From Cyanidiococcus yangmingshanensis (lineage: Eukaryota; Rhodophyta; Bangiophyceae; Cyanidiales; Cyanidiaceae): a stretch of 64,000 nucleotides of DNA. Both the position numbers and the translations under genes were made by a program. Location of the stretch: positions 434,001 to 498,000 of the forward strand of contig VWRR01000003.1 of NCBI GenBank assembly GCA_013995675.1, given 5' to 3'. Below are positions 48,862-59,838 of this stretch, piece after piece (position 1 is the stretch's first letter; each line of letters begins with the position of its first letter). The notes below the pieces were generated by a model. The model was not told where the DNA came from, did not search any database, and was given only the letters and a program-made list of their open reading frames with translations.

Positions 48862-49679
48862 AGCATACCCCAACGGATACCTCTATATTCTACATTTCGT
48901 GACAAGGTGCAACAAAAATGAAACAGGAGGAGTGCGAACCAACGGTGCAGCGTCTTCGCCAGAGACACCCCACCGTGCTGTGTCTGGCCTGCGGGCGCGC
49001 TTTGCAGCTCACCTTGACAGCGACACGTTGGTGATCATCAGGCCGAGTAACGAACATTCTCCTCACGTTGAAGACAGCATCCATGTACAAGCTCCACGAG
49101 GTCATGTCACAAGGCGCCATGCCGAATCATATACAAGGATATCGACCGCGTCATGCAGCGAGCGCGGTACCGCCAGTATCCTAGGAAAACCCTCCCGTCT
49201 GCTTTGTTCATCAATCCAGACGTCCTACCAAAAGGTCCGACCAGGCGTTTCTCTGAACACGCTGATCTCGTCTGCTCGGAAGCAAGCACCTGGAGACGAT
49301 TCAAGTGATTGCGAACCCGAATCAACGGTGTGCGGACCATGATACCGGAGCGTTGTGGGAAACTGCTCCGTTCCGAGCACTATCGCGACGCAAACTCCTA
49401 TCGAGAGCAATTCTGTCGCCAATTGGCTCATCCACTCGATCACCAATATAGAAATACTTGGATGGGACCAGTTTCAATCATCCTCCAGTGATGAGCATAT
49501 CGATGATGACGAGGGTGGAACGATGGGCTGTTCGCCCAGGGGCGAGGCACAGCGGCCAGCGTCGGCGTGGCGCGAGCCAACCCTTTGAAAACGTCCTACT
49601 TGTCTGTTTTCTAGCGCTTGCGTGCCCTACATTGGGTTCAGGGAACATCATCTGGACGTGGAAGATTAAGAAGCAAGCG
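48862..49679. other. Intergenic region upstream of OSTC
   Basis: 818 bp. Frames such as 48899-49342 (plus) lack recognisable sequence. The plus-strand frame that leads into OSTC is open from 49458, but those 74 codons are low in protein character and precede the natural start. Nothing else seen. Confidence 0.4.
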
Positions 49680-50159
49680 ATGAATTTTGATCCGGTGGCA
49701 TTGTTCTTGCGCCTTGTTGTTTTCCGTTATGTTGATGCGCCGGCAGTGCACCTCGAGTTGCCCTCGCTGCCGCGTTTACGCCCTCTGACTCTTTTTCTCT
49801 TGTTTCTGGGGTCGTACATGCTTTTGACCGGTGGAATCACGTATGATATTATTGTCGGTCCACCGAGCGTTGGTCAGCGTCTCGACTCGCGAACCGGTGC
49901 GGTTGTCCCAGTGGCGATCGCTAGGGGACAGCTCACCTCCCAGTACGTGATCGAGGGGATCTTTGCGTCCCTTGTTCACGGCCTGGCTGTCATCGGGCTC
50001 GTCATTCTCGATTACACGCACAGTTCTCGTTACTTGAAGGACTATGAGCGGAGTTTTGCCTACGTTGCTGGAATTTCACTAACGACAGTGGCGATGATCC
50101 TCCAACGAGTTTTGATGTCAATGAAGTTGCCCAATTACATGCGTTATGGGAACGCTTGA
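49680..50159 (+). CDS. OSTC: Oligosaccharyltransferase complex subunit OSTC (DC2)
   Basis: 159 residues, ATG at 49680 chosen because it gives the family length and N-terminus. Three membrane segments: LTLFLLFLGSYMLLTGGITY, GIFASLVHGLAVIGLVILDY and AYVAGISLTTVAMILQRVLM. The signature after the first, GGITYDIIVGPPSVGQRLD, matches human OSTC 'GGIIYDVIVEPPSVG', and QYVIEGIFAS and the ending MKLPNYM match QYIMEG and MKLPGYL. OSTC links the N-glycosylating STT3A complex to the Sec61 translocon in the ER membrane. Same strand as SEC31, 1.4 kb downstream. Confidence 0.95.
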   Translation: MNFDPVALFLRLVVFRYVDAPAVHLELPSLPRLRPLTLFLLFLGSYMLLTGGITYDIIVGPPSVGQRLDSRTGAVVPVAIARGQLTSQYVIEGIFASLVHGLAVIGLVILDYTHSSRYLKDYERSFAYVAGISLTTVAMILQRVLMSMKLPNYMRYGNA

Positions 50160-51542
50160 TGACGCTAGGATAATTCAGTTTGGTCATGTGCTCACGAGGA
50201 ATTCCACGGGGATGACAGATCTTGCGATTCAAAGGTAGAGCATGACTGGCCCGGAGCCATGACATCCAGAAACGCTTCGAATCGTTTCAACAAATCTTTT
50301 GCATCAGCATGATGAGCACGCAGTTCTGAACAGGTACAATGCAGCGATTGATCGGAAACTGTTGAGGTTCATTGTGGAGCTCGGAGCACGCGGTTGGTAC
50401 GCGCTTCTGAACTGGGTCAACGAACCGTTCGGCTCGAACCTGTTTACATTCCATGCGATAGAGTGAGCACGTTCAGCACGTTTACGCTCGAGTGTACGAT
50501 CGCTTCAGTAGCTGCTGGAATCCTCTTCAGCATTTGCTGTAGAGCCACGCAGCAATGCTTGTCCCAAAAATGATACGGAAAATGATGGAGCTCTTTTCGA
50601 TTCATACCGGGTTCCAGAACGTCCCTGACGTCACGTTTGACGTTCGAACTCGGCGAGGTCAAAGACGAGGTATCCGCACCTCCCACGTCGCTGATCATCG
50701 AAAGAATACACCGTCGCATCGTTGACTAGACAACGGACCCTGGATCCGTTAGAGGTATAAAACCTTCAAGCTCAGCTTGTCGTACCGGAAAATCACAGCG
50801 CCAAGATGTTTTCGACTGTAATGCGACTCAACTCGTTCGTATGACTCGCTCCAGTAACGAGTTTGAATATGCATTCCATTCAGAATCCCAACGCATTCAT
50901 CTTAGCAGACGCACACGACTAGGTCTATGCACTATCTAGGGTACTTGTCGTACCTGCATGAGCCAGCAGGCGTTCGCTGCTGCGTCGCCCAAAGACAGTG
51001 CGTCACGAGAAAGACGCTGCGCACGCTGACGCTCCCCTCTTTTGTTCCATCAACGATGCTCTGCCACAGTTTTCAGAATAATCAACAGCAACGCTTCTCC
51101 ACTCAAGGGAGCATACGCTTCACCGTCACGTTCGGTTGAGGCCCTCTGCTCAGAGACGCGTCGCTGAAAAACCACCTTCCGCGTCCCAACACAGACCTGT
51201 TTCGGCACACAGGAAAAACCATGACCACTCGCACCCCTGGAGCACTCTCCCGGTACCCGGTCTCTATGGAACAAAGTGATTCATGAGACCTCTCATGAAC
51301 AACAAGTCACCTATTTCGTCGAAAACGTCCGAAACTGACTGTTTCGTGCTCGCGTCGAGTTTGGCTGCAGTTGGCGCCTCCCCCCCGGTTGGCCGAAACG
51401 GTTACGAGTCGAAGCGCTGCTCGCTATCGACGAGTGGGAGTCTGTGAACACACACTTCAGGGTTCACACAGTTTGCTGCGCAACCTTTCTGAACTGGTCT
51501 CTGTAGAGGATCACGAAAACCTGACGGGAGCAAAGACTGACT
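50160..51542. other. Long intergenic region, no gene seen
   Basis: 1.4 kb with short frames on both strands and frequent stops. A small frame at 50927-51139 has no family resemblance. No tRNA or repeat identified. The SEC31 promoter must lie toward 51540. Confidence 0.4.
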
Positions 51543-54500
51543 ATGGGCGTGATCGGAGAGATACATCTTCTTGGCGTGGCGGCTTGGGCACCATCGCCGT
51601 CGAGCTGCGGTAGCTGGGTAGCAGTTGGCTCGCTAACCAACCCGGCTGCGCGCGGTAAAGCACAACTAGAACTTTTTGACATTCTGAGAAAAAATCAGGA
51701 CGCTGGATCGGTGACCAGTTTGGAAAGTGAACGGCACTCCGAGTCCAAGAGTGGTGCGATTTTCGGGTCTGCCCAAGTCGGCGTCAGCGACGAGTTTCGC
51801 ATCGCAACAGCGCAGCCAGCTGTTCCTTCCCTGCAGCGCACCGGTGGTTGTGTGCTTTCAAGTGGTATTCGTCAAATTGCCTGGGGCGCTGCGGGGCGTG
51901 GCGCGTGCAGCAACCTGGGGATCATCGCGACGGGTCTCGATGACGGAACCGTCCAGCTCTGGGACGTGCAAGCGCTGGTTACCTCCAGAGCGAGCGGCAC
52001 CGAGGCGCTGCTCTACGGCAGTCCAGCGCACAAACGGCGTCATAGCGGTGCTGTAACAGCACTCGACTTTAACCCGTTTGTGTCGACGTTGCTTGCCTCC
52101 GGCGGTCCAGAGAGTGCGGTATTTGTTTGGGACTTGAACGAACCGAAAGCTCCCGTGGTTCACCCAACGGCTACGAGTGGTGCCGACTCTGGAGACGCTG
52201 CTGCTGGTGGCGGTGGTGCACCACCCACAGCGGCTTTGCTTGGAGCACCTAGTCAGGTCGGTTGTGTGCAATGGAACCACAGAGTACAACATATTCTTGC
52301 GGCCGGACTGGGAAATGGCAATACAGTCATCTGGGATCTGAAACAGAAACGTCCAGTGTTGAGTTTCTCCGATCCGACGGCAAGAACCCGCGTAAGTGCA
52401 CTGGCGTGGAACCCAGAGGTAGCGACTCAAGTTGCAGTGGCGTCAGACGATGATCGTAATGATATTGTGAAGATATGGGACCTTAGGAATGTGCATGCCC
52501 CGTTGCGAGAACTTGATGGCCATCAACAAGGAGTGACTGCGCTTTCATGGTGCCCTCACGACAGCGGTCTTTTGCTCTCATCAGGCAAAGACGGTCGGGT
52601 GATTGGTTGGAATCCTCTATTGACTACAAGTTCCGTCGGTGCGGAGATTTTGTTCGAGTTGCCGATATCGGCGAACTGGAGCTTTGCGCTTCAGTGGAGC
52701 CCAACCATTCCCGGTCTCTTCTTGACGACTGATCTTGGCGGCATCGTGACGGTTTGGTCAACTGCTGATCGACTCATGACTGGTGCTAGCGCTCAACGAT
52801 ATGCTGGACGACGAGATGGCCTCGATTCTGCAGACCGACTGCTTCGCGAGTCGTTTGGCAACGCCGTCTTTGAGGGCCAGGTCCAAGCCACGCCGGCCAA
52901 GACTGATGACGGCTACGACGGTCTGCAACTTGCGAAAAACGAATATCCTCTCTTATGCACCCAAGTGGATGCGGCCCCCGTGCAAGGCGGTATTCGGGTT
53001 CGGTGCTCAACTGGCTTACGTGGCGGAAAGCGAGCCCTGCGGGATGCTCTTGCAACTGGAGAGCCCTCTGGAGGAACTTGAAGAAATCGTCCATCAAGCG
53101 ATCCGATTGGTGCAGCCTGACTATGATTTGCATCGACACTGTTTGGAGAGAGCTGAACAGGCGACATCACCCGCGAATGCCCAGGTTTGGCAGGTTCTCA
53201 GCGCGTTGTTGGTTCCCAACAGCCGTTTGGCGGTCCTTGAAATTGTCTGTGGCGCAGAGAGTTTGCCGAACGCCCCTCAGCTCATGGAACTGAATGCTGG
53301 CACAATCGGTTTGCTCTTGAGTGTGCCTCCTGTTCAAAGCAGCCGAGTGGCGCCCATGCTGTCGGACGCAGAATTGGCTGCAGCGACGGAAATCATTCCG
53401 GAAGTGGGTACTGGAGCTGCTTACGCACCAAGGGATCTTGGCCAGGGCACGCAACCAGCCGCATCTGCGGAGCCATGGAACGCTGAGCAGCCCCCAATAT
53501 CCGCAGGAACATGGGATGCACCGGCACCTTGGGAGCATGGTCTGGATACCGTTGGAGCCTCCTCTGTGCTGGACGCACCGACTTTGCTGGCTCAGGAGCA
53601 CGCGACTGTATCCGATCGATCGTCGGAGGCAGGGTTCATGGCTTTCACGACCGCAAAACCATCGAGTGGAATGCCAGCTGAGCGAATGAACCTCAGAGAA
53701 ATGCTCATTCGTGGTGAGCTACCCACTGCCATTGATATCTGTCTTCGTCAAGGTCAGATTGCAGAGGCACTCATGATTGCAACCTGTGCAGGGCCAGCCA
53801 CTTGGACAAGGACGCTGCATGAGGCCCTGCAACGCTCGACCATCCAAAATGCGACCACAAAGGCTGTCCTGACCAGTGTTGTGCTCGGTCACTTTGATGA
53901 AGCGATCTCAGTTGTGTCCACGGCAGACTGGAAGGATGCTCTCGCGTTGTTGCTATTGCAGGGCACTTTTGATGAAATTGCCATCGGCTGCACACGGCTA
54001 GCAGAGAGGCTCTCTACAAGCGATTGCGATGCAGCGCTCATCTGTGCGCTATGTGCGGCAGACATCGCGAGGGCAACACGACTTTGGATACAACAAGGCT
54101 ATTCTGGATACGACCTCTTGGAGCGAATACTAATCCTGCGCCAAATCCTTGTCCAGGGGAACCCAACGATGGATGTAGCCGCTGTGGCGCTCACCGCGGA
54201 GGCTCTCCAGGTCGTCGAACAGATTGCAGCGGCATTGATCGAACGTGGCGCTGTTCAACTGGCGGACATGTTCCTGACCGAGCTTGGGGTTGTATCGGAT
54301 CTCGCGGACCGTATTCGTCAGTTCCTGGGATTCGCTGCTGGCGCTGGAGACAGCATCAACCGTACTGGAGCGAATGCACAAACACCGTGGACGAGGTCCA
54401 ATCAACCGTGGTCGGTAGAGGGTGCGGGCAAATTTCCGCCTTTGCAAATGAGTACGGGCGCAGCAAACCGTATCAGTAGCAATCGTGTTCCTGGTGTTGG

Positions 54501-55380
54501 CCACGGAAACCATATCGGCAGAGAGATGTTGTCGTCAATGTCGTCATCATCGATGCCGACAGCGAGTAGGGACACGACGAGTGTCCACCCGCCACCCGTC
54601 AATGGTTATGCTCCGTCACGCTCGATGCAAACCAGATCACCAACGAGTGTTGGAGCCGCAACGTCAGCAACATGGAGCGGATCCGTCGACACGAGGCAAG
54701 TGAGCCGTGTCTCGCCAAAGAACTTGGTCGCTTCGCAGGTAGCAGCTGGTGGCGCTGGCGTTATGCCGCCTCTGTCGTCGCCCACAACAAGCCATATGAA
54801 TGATTCACAGGGGACTGCACCAGCGACGACTTGGTCGGGCATGTCGAGTTTGCCTCCAACGACTCGAGCACCGATGCAGACTTCAAGTCCAACGGGGCAT
54901 GGCAGCGACACCATGACCAGCTTGAGCTCGCTACAAGTTCCTCAAGGTGCTGCACTTGCAACAGGCACCAGCGGCGCTCCATCATCGAACTCGATGCCAA
55001 CGAGCGCAGACCATTCGAGTGGAATCTCCGTGCTCTGTGTCGACATTCGTAACCTGCCAGTGATGCCCAAGCAAGCTGCCACAATTCTGCAACGAGTCTA
55101 CGCAGAATGTGCAAAACGAGCAGTAGGCGGCCTCGAGCGGAAGAAGATTCAGGATATCGATCGAAAACTGGGGCTTTTACTGACTCGAATGAGTCGCGGC
55201 GACATCTCCGCAGATGCAGTGGCCCAGCTGCATCGACTCTGCTCGGAACTGGAGCAGCATCATCTCAACGAGGCGAATGCCATCCATACGCTGCTGACTC
55301 GGGAGCACTACGACGGGAACTCAACCTGGATCATGGCGCTGAAGCGATTGCTAGAGGTTGCTGCCCGCGTTGGCTACTAG
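51543..55380 (+). CDS. SEC31: COPII coat outer-cage protein SEC31, one frame break
   Basis: Forms, with SEC13, the outer cage of COPII vesicles leaving the ER. ATG 51543 starts MGVIGEIHLLGVAAWAPSPS. A seven-bladed WD40 propeller runs over the first ~420 residues (TGLDDGTVQLWDVQAL, ASGGPESAVFVWDLNEPKAP, GLGNGNTVIWDLKQK, ALSWCPHDSGLLLSSGKDGR). The family marker PKWMRPPCKAVFGFGAQLAY, a helical domain (REMLIRGELPTAIDICLRQG), a Ser/Thr/Pro-rich stretch of ~170 residues (SEC23-activating region) and the C-terminal helical domain (AVGGLERKKIQDIDRKLGLL) follow. The first frame reads to 53081, the second from ~52783; they must join at or near the run of five A at about 52934-52938, between DGLQLAK and TNILSYAPKWM. 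About 1,278 codons. Confidence 0.93.
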
Positions 55381-55916
55381 GCGACTGCTGTTTGGATGTG
55401 ACGGGTGAACCACCTCGAATGCCTGGACGCTTTCGTCAAGAACGGTCCCGATGAATGGATCGCAAGTCGTTCAAGGGAAACGCTCCCCATCGATCGGGCA
55501 AGGGCCTCGAACAGAGCGCTTGGCTGCGGTCAGCGGTGATGCATTCTTTCATCCAACTCCCCTGCAATGTCGTGTACGCGTCGGTGAAGAACCTAGGCGT
55601 ATGGAAGAGGGACGCCACTCGTCGCCGTTATCGAGTTCTTCTGGCCGTGCACCCAAGGGCGAAAATGTTTGTCCCTGATCGTTAACAGGACGAACGTAAC
55701 CCCATCGAGTCGTTCCGGTGAATGACCCTTCATCGGCTGAATTCGAGTGACCGACTCGGCAGCGAATAGAACAACACTTGGAGAACGACAAGTTCCAGAG
55801 TCAGATCTTGAAGCTGCCAACTTCTCCGTCGTTTTCCGGTAATCCTAGAGCCATGCTGTGAACGACGACGTGCACGCCTCATCAGGTCGAGTAGTAACGC
55901 GCCCGACTCGTGTCGC
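55381..55916. other. Intergenic region between SEC31 and bS21
   Basis: 536 bp between convergent ends. Several 60-80-codon frames overlap on both strands (55451-55820) without protein-like sequence. Nothing recognised. Confidence 0.4.
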
Positions 55917-56147
55917 TCAGAAACCGCGAGCCATTCGAGAGAAGATAAAGCGCAAGTTGCGTTGCAGCTGTCGACGCTTTGCTCGCCGGATAGCTTCATG
56001 TTCCACTCTTTGCCGCTCCTCCGTAGGCTTTTCATAGACCAACCGTTGGCGCAGCTCGTTCGAAAGCCCAATATCTATCAGTTTACGCTTCAGCGACCGA
56101 AAAGCCAGAGTACCTTGTCCTTTAAATACATGAACAACTACTGCCAT
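55917..56147 (-). CDS. MRPS21: Mitochondrial small-subunit ribosomal protein bS21
   Basis: 76 residues from ATG 56147. LAFRSLKRKLIDIGLSNELR, RQRLVYEKPTEERQRVEHEA and IRRAKRRQLQRNLRFIFSR match bS21: a first helix with F-x-x-L-K/R, then Y/F-E-K-P-T-x-E-R and the long basic helix. There is no separate leader; N-terminal MAVVVHVFKGQG resembles mitochondrial S21 proteins, which commonly carry internal targeting. A plastid location is possible but less likely because of the short tail. The minus-strand frame continues upstream beyond a TAG and a TGA and is not part of the gene. Confidence 0.88.
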   Translation of the reverse strand: MAVVVHVFKGQGTLAFRSLKRKLIDIGLSNELRQRLVYEKPTEERQRVEHEAIRRAKRRQLQRNLRFIFSRMARGF

Positions 56148-56562
56148 GATTCAACCAAACTATCGATCGAATAGATCGTCAAAACTAGGGTAGCGCTCGT
56201 CGCGTTCTTCTGCAGGCGACAAGAGCAGTTCACCACACCCGTTGCTCCCTGACTCAAAACGACCACTCGTATCGCTTTGGAGACTAGACTTTATGATCCA
56301 GTCACGATATGGACTGCGAAACAAGTGTCGTGTCGATTCGTCAACGGCTGTTTCGGTGCCTTCCTCCAGAGACAGCAGAACAGGTCGCAGCAGCAGCAGC
56401 AGCACCAGGTGTGGTTGGACGACGACGCCAAACCGTCCTATGCCGTTTACCCAAGCGAACAAACAAAGCCAAAACAGTGTTCGAGTCCCTGCACCAGCGA
56501 GTCTCGATAGTCTCGTATTGTCTTGTGGTAAATCAAGACACTTCTGATCCTCGACGAACAAG
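56148..56562. other. Region between bS21 and VPS53; VPS53 start should lie here
   Basis: Three plus-strand frames and one minus-strand frame are open here. A CAG run (about 56387-56403) reads as poly-Ala or poly-Gln depending on frame. The VPS53 frame has a stop just upstream of 56563 and no ATG before its conserved part, so the first coding piece must be in another plus frame (the one with ATG 56309 is a candidate: RQRLFRCLPPETAEQ). I cannot choose firmly. A minus-strand frame 56160-56561 is also open. Confidence 0.3.
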
Positions 56563-59152
56563 TTGGTACAGTGTGGATGGTTTGAGGAGACACTCCCACC
56601 CGGTTACGTTCGCGTCTCTTGCAGGGTCAGCGTCTTGGACCGAACCTCATGGCGGACGAACGGGTTCGCAACGAGAGCGCGAGCTCCGAACCAGTCGCTC
56701 AGTGATGCTTCATCGATTGATTCCCTTTCAGAGTCAAAGATCGCAACGGTCATTGACTATGTGAACCAACACTTTCCGTCGCTGGAGTCACTGGACGGTC
56801 TAGAGGCGCGGCTCGCCGAACTAGGGGCACGACTGCGAGTCTTGGACGCTGAACTGGCGCAGGCTGTGCGGAATCAACTTCAAGTACGGCGTCAGGGAGC
56901 ATTGGATCTCGAGCGTGCTTGTCAACAGAGTATACGGTTAGAGGATGAGCTTGTGAACGCTGAGCGCTCGATGCGAGAGGCTGCTCGTGTTCTGAACGAG
57001 TTCGCAGCGCAGTTGCGGCCGGTTGCAGAAGCGCGACACAACCTGCTTCAGGCGCGAGTTCAGTTAAAAGCACTTATTCGGCTGGCCAAGGCGCTACGTG
57101 ATATCGAGAGAGCAGAGACCTCGAAGGACCTTGCGCAGGTTACGGAATACGTTCGACAGGCAAAGGGGGCGCTGTCGGAGCTGCATGGCCTCCGCGACCT
57201 ACCCCTCCTGGACCAGCTGTGTCAACGATATCGGGTACTGGATCAACATCTCAGCGCAAGGGTTGTTGCCCTGTTCGCAGAGCCGTCAGAGATGCACGGT
57301 AAAGCGGAATATCAAGCTTGCTGCGTACTCGCGGATGCGTTGGAGAATGGCACCCGCGAGGCAGTGGTGAATGCCTTTCTGGTTCGCCGCGTTCGGCTCT
57401 ATGAGGATGTATTCGGGGCCCGAGACTCTGATCTGACACCCATAGAGACGTTTGAGCGGAGTTTTGCCTGGATTCGGAGGGAACTACGGGCATTCGACGA
57501 ACACTGGTCGGAGGTCTTCCCAACGTCGTGGCAAATGCCCATGGCGTTGTCAGCGTCCTTGGGGGACGCTCTTCGACGCATCGCTCATCGTGACCTGGAA
57601 GAAGGCAAAGTCGATGTTGCACAGTTACTACGAGCGCTACAAATTACAATCGAGTTTGAGGCGGAACTTACTCGACGCTTGAATGCGCCCTTGACTTGGA
57701 GTCTGAAGCAGTGTCTTTGAGCCGTACATGGGTGCGTACGTAACGTTGGAAAATCAGCGCCTACGGGAAGCTATCGACAAAGGCACTGGAGAAGGAGTCC
57801 TGGCTCGTGCCAGCGCTGAGTCAGCGGACGCGTGCTCCAGAACAACCTGATGAAACGATTGTACTCCCGAGCGCCAAAGCGTTATTTATCGAAATCAAGC
57901 GCTGTATGAAGCGTTGTGGTGTCTTGACGACGAGTCAGACGTACTTTAACTTACACAAAGCGTTCAAGAAGCATTTGCGATATTACGCTTCGGCAATGGA
58001 GCGGGAGCTACTGCGGATTCGTTCCACATCGATGACCGAGCAAGGTCGGCATGAATCGTCGACATCCGCTGAACAGGATCTCGTCATCACCAAAGTATGT
58101 TCACTGATTCTGACAGCAGAGTATTGCGCTCGAACGACGGACCAATTAGCGGAAACGATTCGACATGCCGTTGATCAAGCGTTCACCGAGAGTATTCGCA
58201 TGACAGAGGAACGGGACGAGTTTCGAGCGATTGCTGGTCGAGCTGGCAAAGTGCTGGTAACGCTTACCATCGCTTGGGTGGTGGAGCCTGCGATGAATGC
58301 GCTGCAGGCGCAACGTTGGTCAGTGTATCCAACGGTTGGTGACACGAGCCCTGTTATCACAGCGTTGGTGGAAAAGCTTCATCATGTTGCGAAACGAATT
58401 GGATGCCAACTACCGACGCTCTTTTTCCGTTTCTATCTCGACAAGCTGGGCGGTAGCGTTCTTGAGCGTTTCACCAGCACCCTGTTCCGATGCAAGCCGT
58501 TGAGCGATGCCGCCGCCCAACAACTCCTATTGGATACGCAGTCCCTTAGGGATGGAATCCTGAATTTGGTGGACTGTTCCGCCCAAAAGACCGAGCACGA
58601 TGATCCTGGTGCAGCGGGTTTCAACGCTACGTTCGGGCGGAATGCGGTCGAGCAGAGGCCATGCTCAAAGTGCGCTTGGCCAGCAACGACAACCTCATGG
58701 ATGCCTTTGAAGCGCTTATCCCGAATGCAGAGCCCACTGAACTGCGTCAAATTTTAGAATGGAAAGGCCTTGCACCATTAGAAGCTGCTCGTCAAGTGGT
58801 CCAGTATGCAGAGCGGATCGAGGACCCCGACATGCTCGCAAAAGCGCGAACAGAAATGGAGGAACTTGAACCAGACGCCATAAGCGGTGCGTCCAACGGT
58901 GCGGGGTCCCGCGCTCAAACCCAAACACGACCAAGTTCAGCGTCACGGTCGAAAGTAACGGAAGATGAGATGGCCAAGGTCAGCAGCTCGTCGACCATAT
59001 CGAGATTGGACGCCACCACCAAGACGTCGACCGAAGTTCGCGCGTTTCTGAGTCGACTCGGTGAACGAATCCGAGAGGCTCGGCTGGGCGACAGAATTGA
59101 GTCTTCGCTTGAGACGGTTCGTCGTCAACGCCCGAGCAGAGGTGACTCCTAG
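56563..59152 (+). CDS. VPS53: VPS53, GARP/EARP tethering-complex subunit, at least three frame breaks
   Basis: Tethers endosome-derived vesicles to the trans-Golgi. N-terminal helices: YVNQHFPSLESLDGLEARLA, LDAELAQAVRNQLQVRRQGA, LERACQQSIRLEDELVNAER, then LLQARVQLKALIRLAKALRD, matching VPS53 'INELFPTEQSLSNIDDVI'. After ~57712 the third frame carries SVFEPYMGAYVTLENQRLRE (family FEPHLYIFIESQDKNL); from ~57830 another frame carries VLPSAKALFIEIKRCMKRCG, LILTAEYCARTTDQLAETIR and FRCKPLSDAAAQQLLLDTQS (family CKPISMVGAEQLLLDTHS); from ~58635 a fourth segment has YVRAECGRAEAMLKVRLASN and LRQILEWKGL (family RAEMILKV, ILDMKGL). The homology runs on with no gap at any break, so indels rather than introns. 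Breaks: about 57709-57713, 57780-57840, 58630-58640. The start is unresolved. Confidence 0.88.
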
Positions 59153-59838
59153 CGACCGAATTCAGATTGACGGCAATGCTGGACCAGATCGAGACTCTGG
59201 TTTGGCGTCTCTGGAGATGGCTGCTGCACCTCGAGCACGTCGCTGCTCTAGTGACCAGAGCGGTTGCCCTTGAATCGCTTCCCTGAGCAGCCGCTGGGTA
59301 TGATTGCTCAAGCTCGGTAGACGCCTCTCGATGTAAAGGGGAAAATCTCGGTGATGAGCGTGCTTGTTGGATCCGCACTGGCACGAACAAAACGTCTACC
59401 TTGACGGATCACAGGCAAAATGGCGATGTGTTCGCTCGCTTGGTGGACAGGATCGGTGATACGCACTACTATCAAGTGAACATGACGCTCGGCGGAGAGC
59501 AAAGCGCCCGTTGCCGTTGCTTGACTATGCTGGATACTCGTTCATCTGGTTGCCAGGAAGCCTGGAAGGAGTCTCTGGTGGTGATTGCCCTGGTTGGTTT
59601 CGGAAAATGACCAGTATTCATGCCAGCTCGATTCCTCCGATGATACCAGGCGCTTCGAGCATCGTTCAAACGGACGCATTCGTCATCGTTGTCGTCGCGA
59701 TGCCATGAACGAGTCCCGGAGTCTTTTCTCGGGCCTCGAATAGAAACAGACGTGAATCAAGGCCTCGGAGGAGGCCGCTTCTACAGCATCGATTGACGGC
59801 AGAGACTGACCAGCGTCGAGGCATCGGTGTTGCTGTTC
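59153..59838. other. Intergenic region between convergent genes
   Basis: 686 bp between the ends of VPS53 and the AAA ATPase. Small frames only (59401-59610, 59511-59708), unlike any family. Nothing else seen. Confidence 0.4.

Noticed and set aside
49458-49679. 74-codon extension of OSTC
   Set aside because: The family begins close to the chosen ATG at 49680; the upstream codons add a sequence without family counterpart.
56160-56561. 133-codon minus-strand ORF upstream of bS21 and in its frame
   Set aside because: Its end (SPAEERDERYPSFDDLFDR) looks plausible, but a TAG and a TGA separate it from bS21, bacterial and mitochondrial bS21 do not need it, and it overlaps plus-strand frames that probably belong to VPS53.
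56563-59152. VPS53 as a COG-complex subunit
   Set aside because: The N-terminal 'NQHFPSLESLD' and the later CKPLS...QLLLDTQSL block match VPS53 specifically, not COG4 or COG5.
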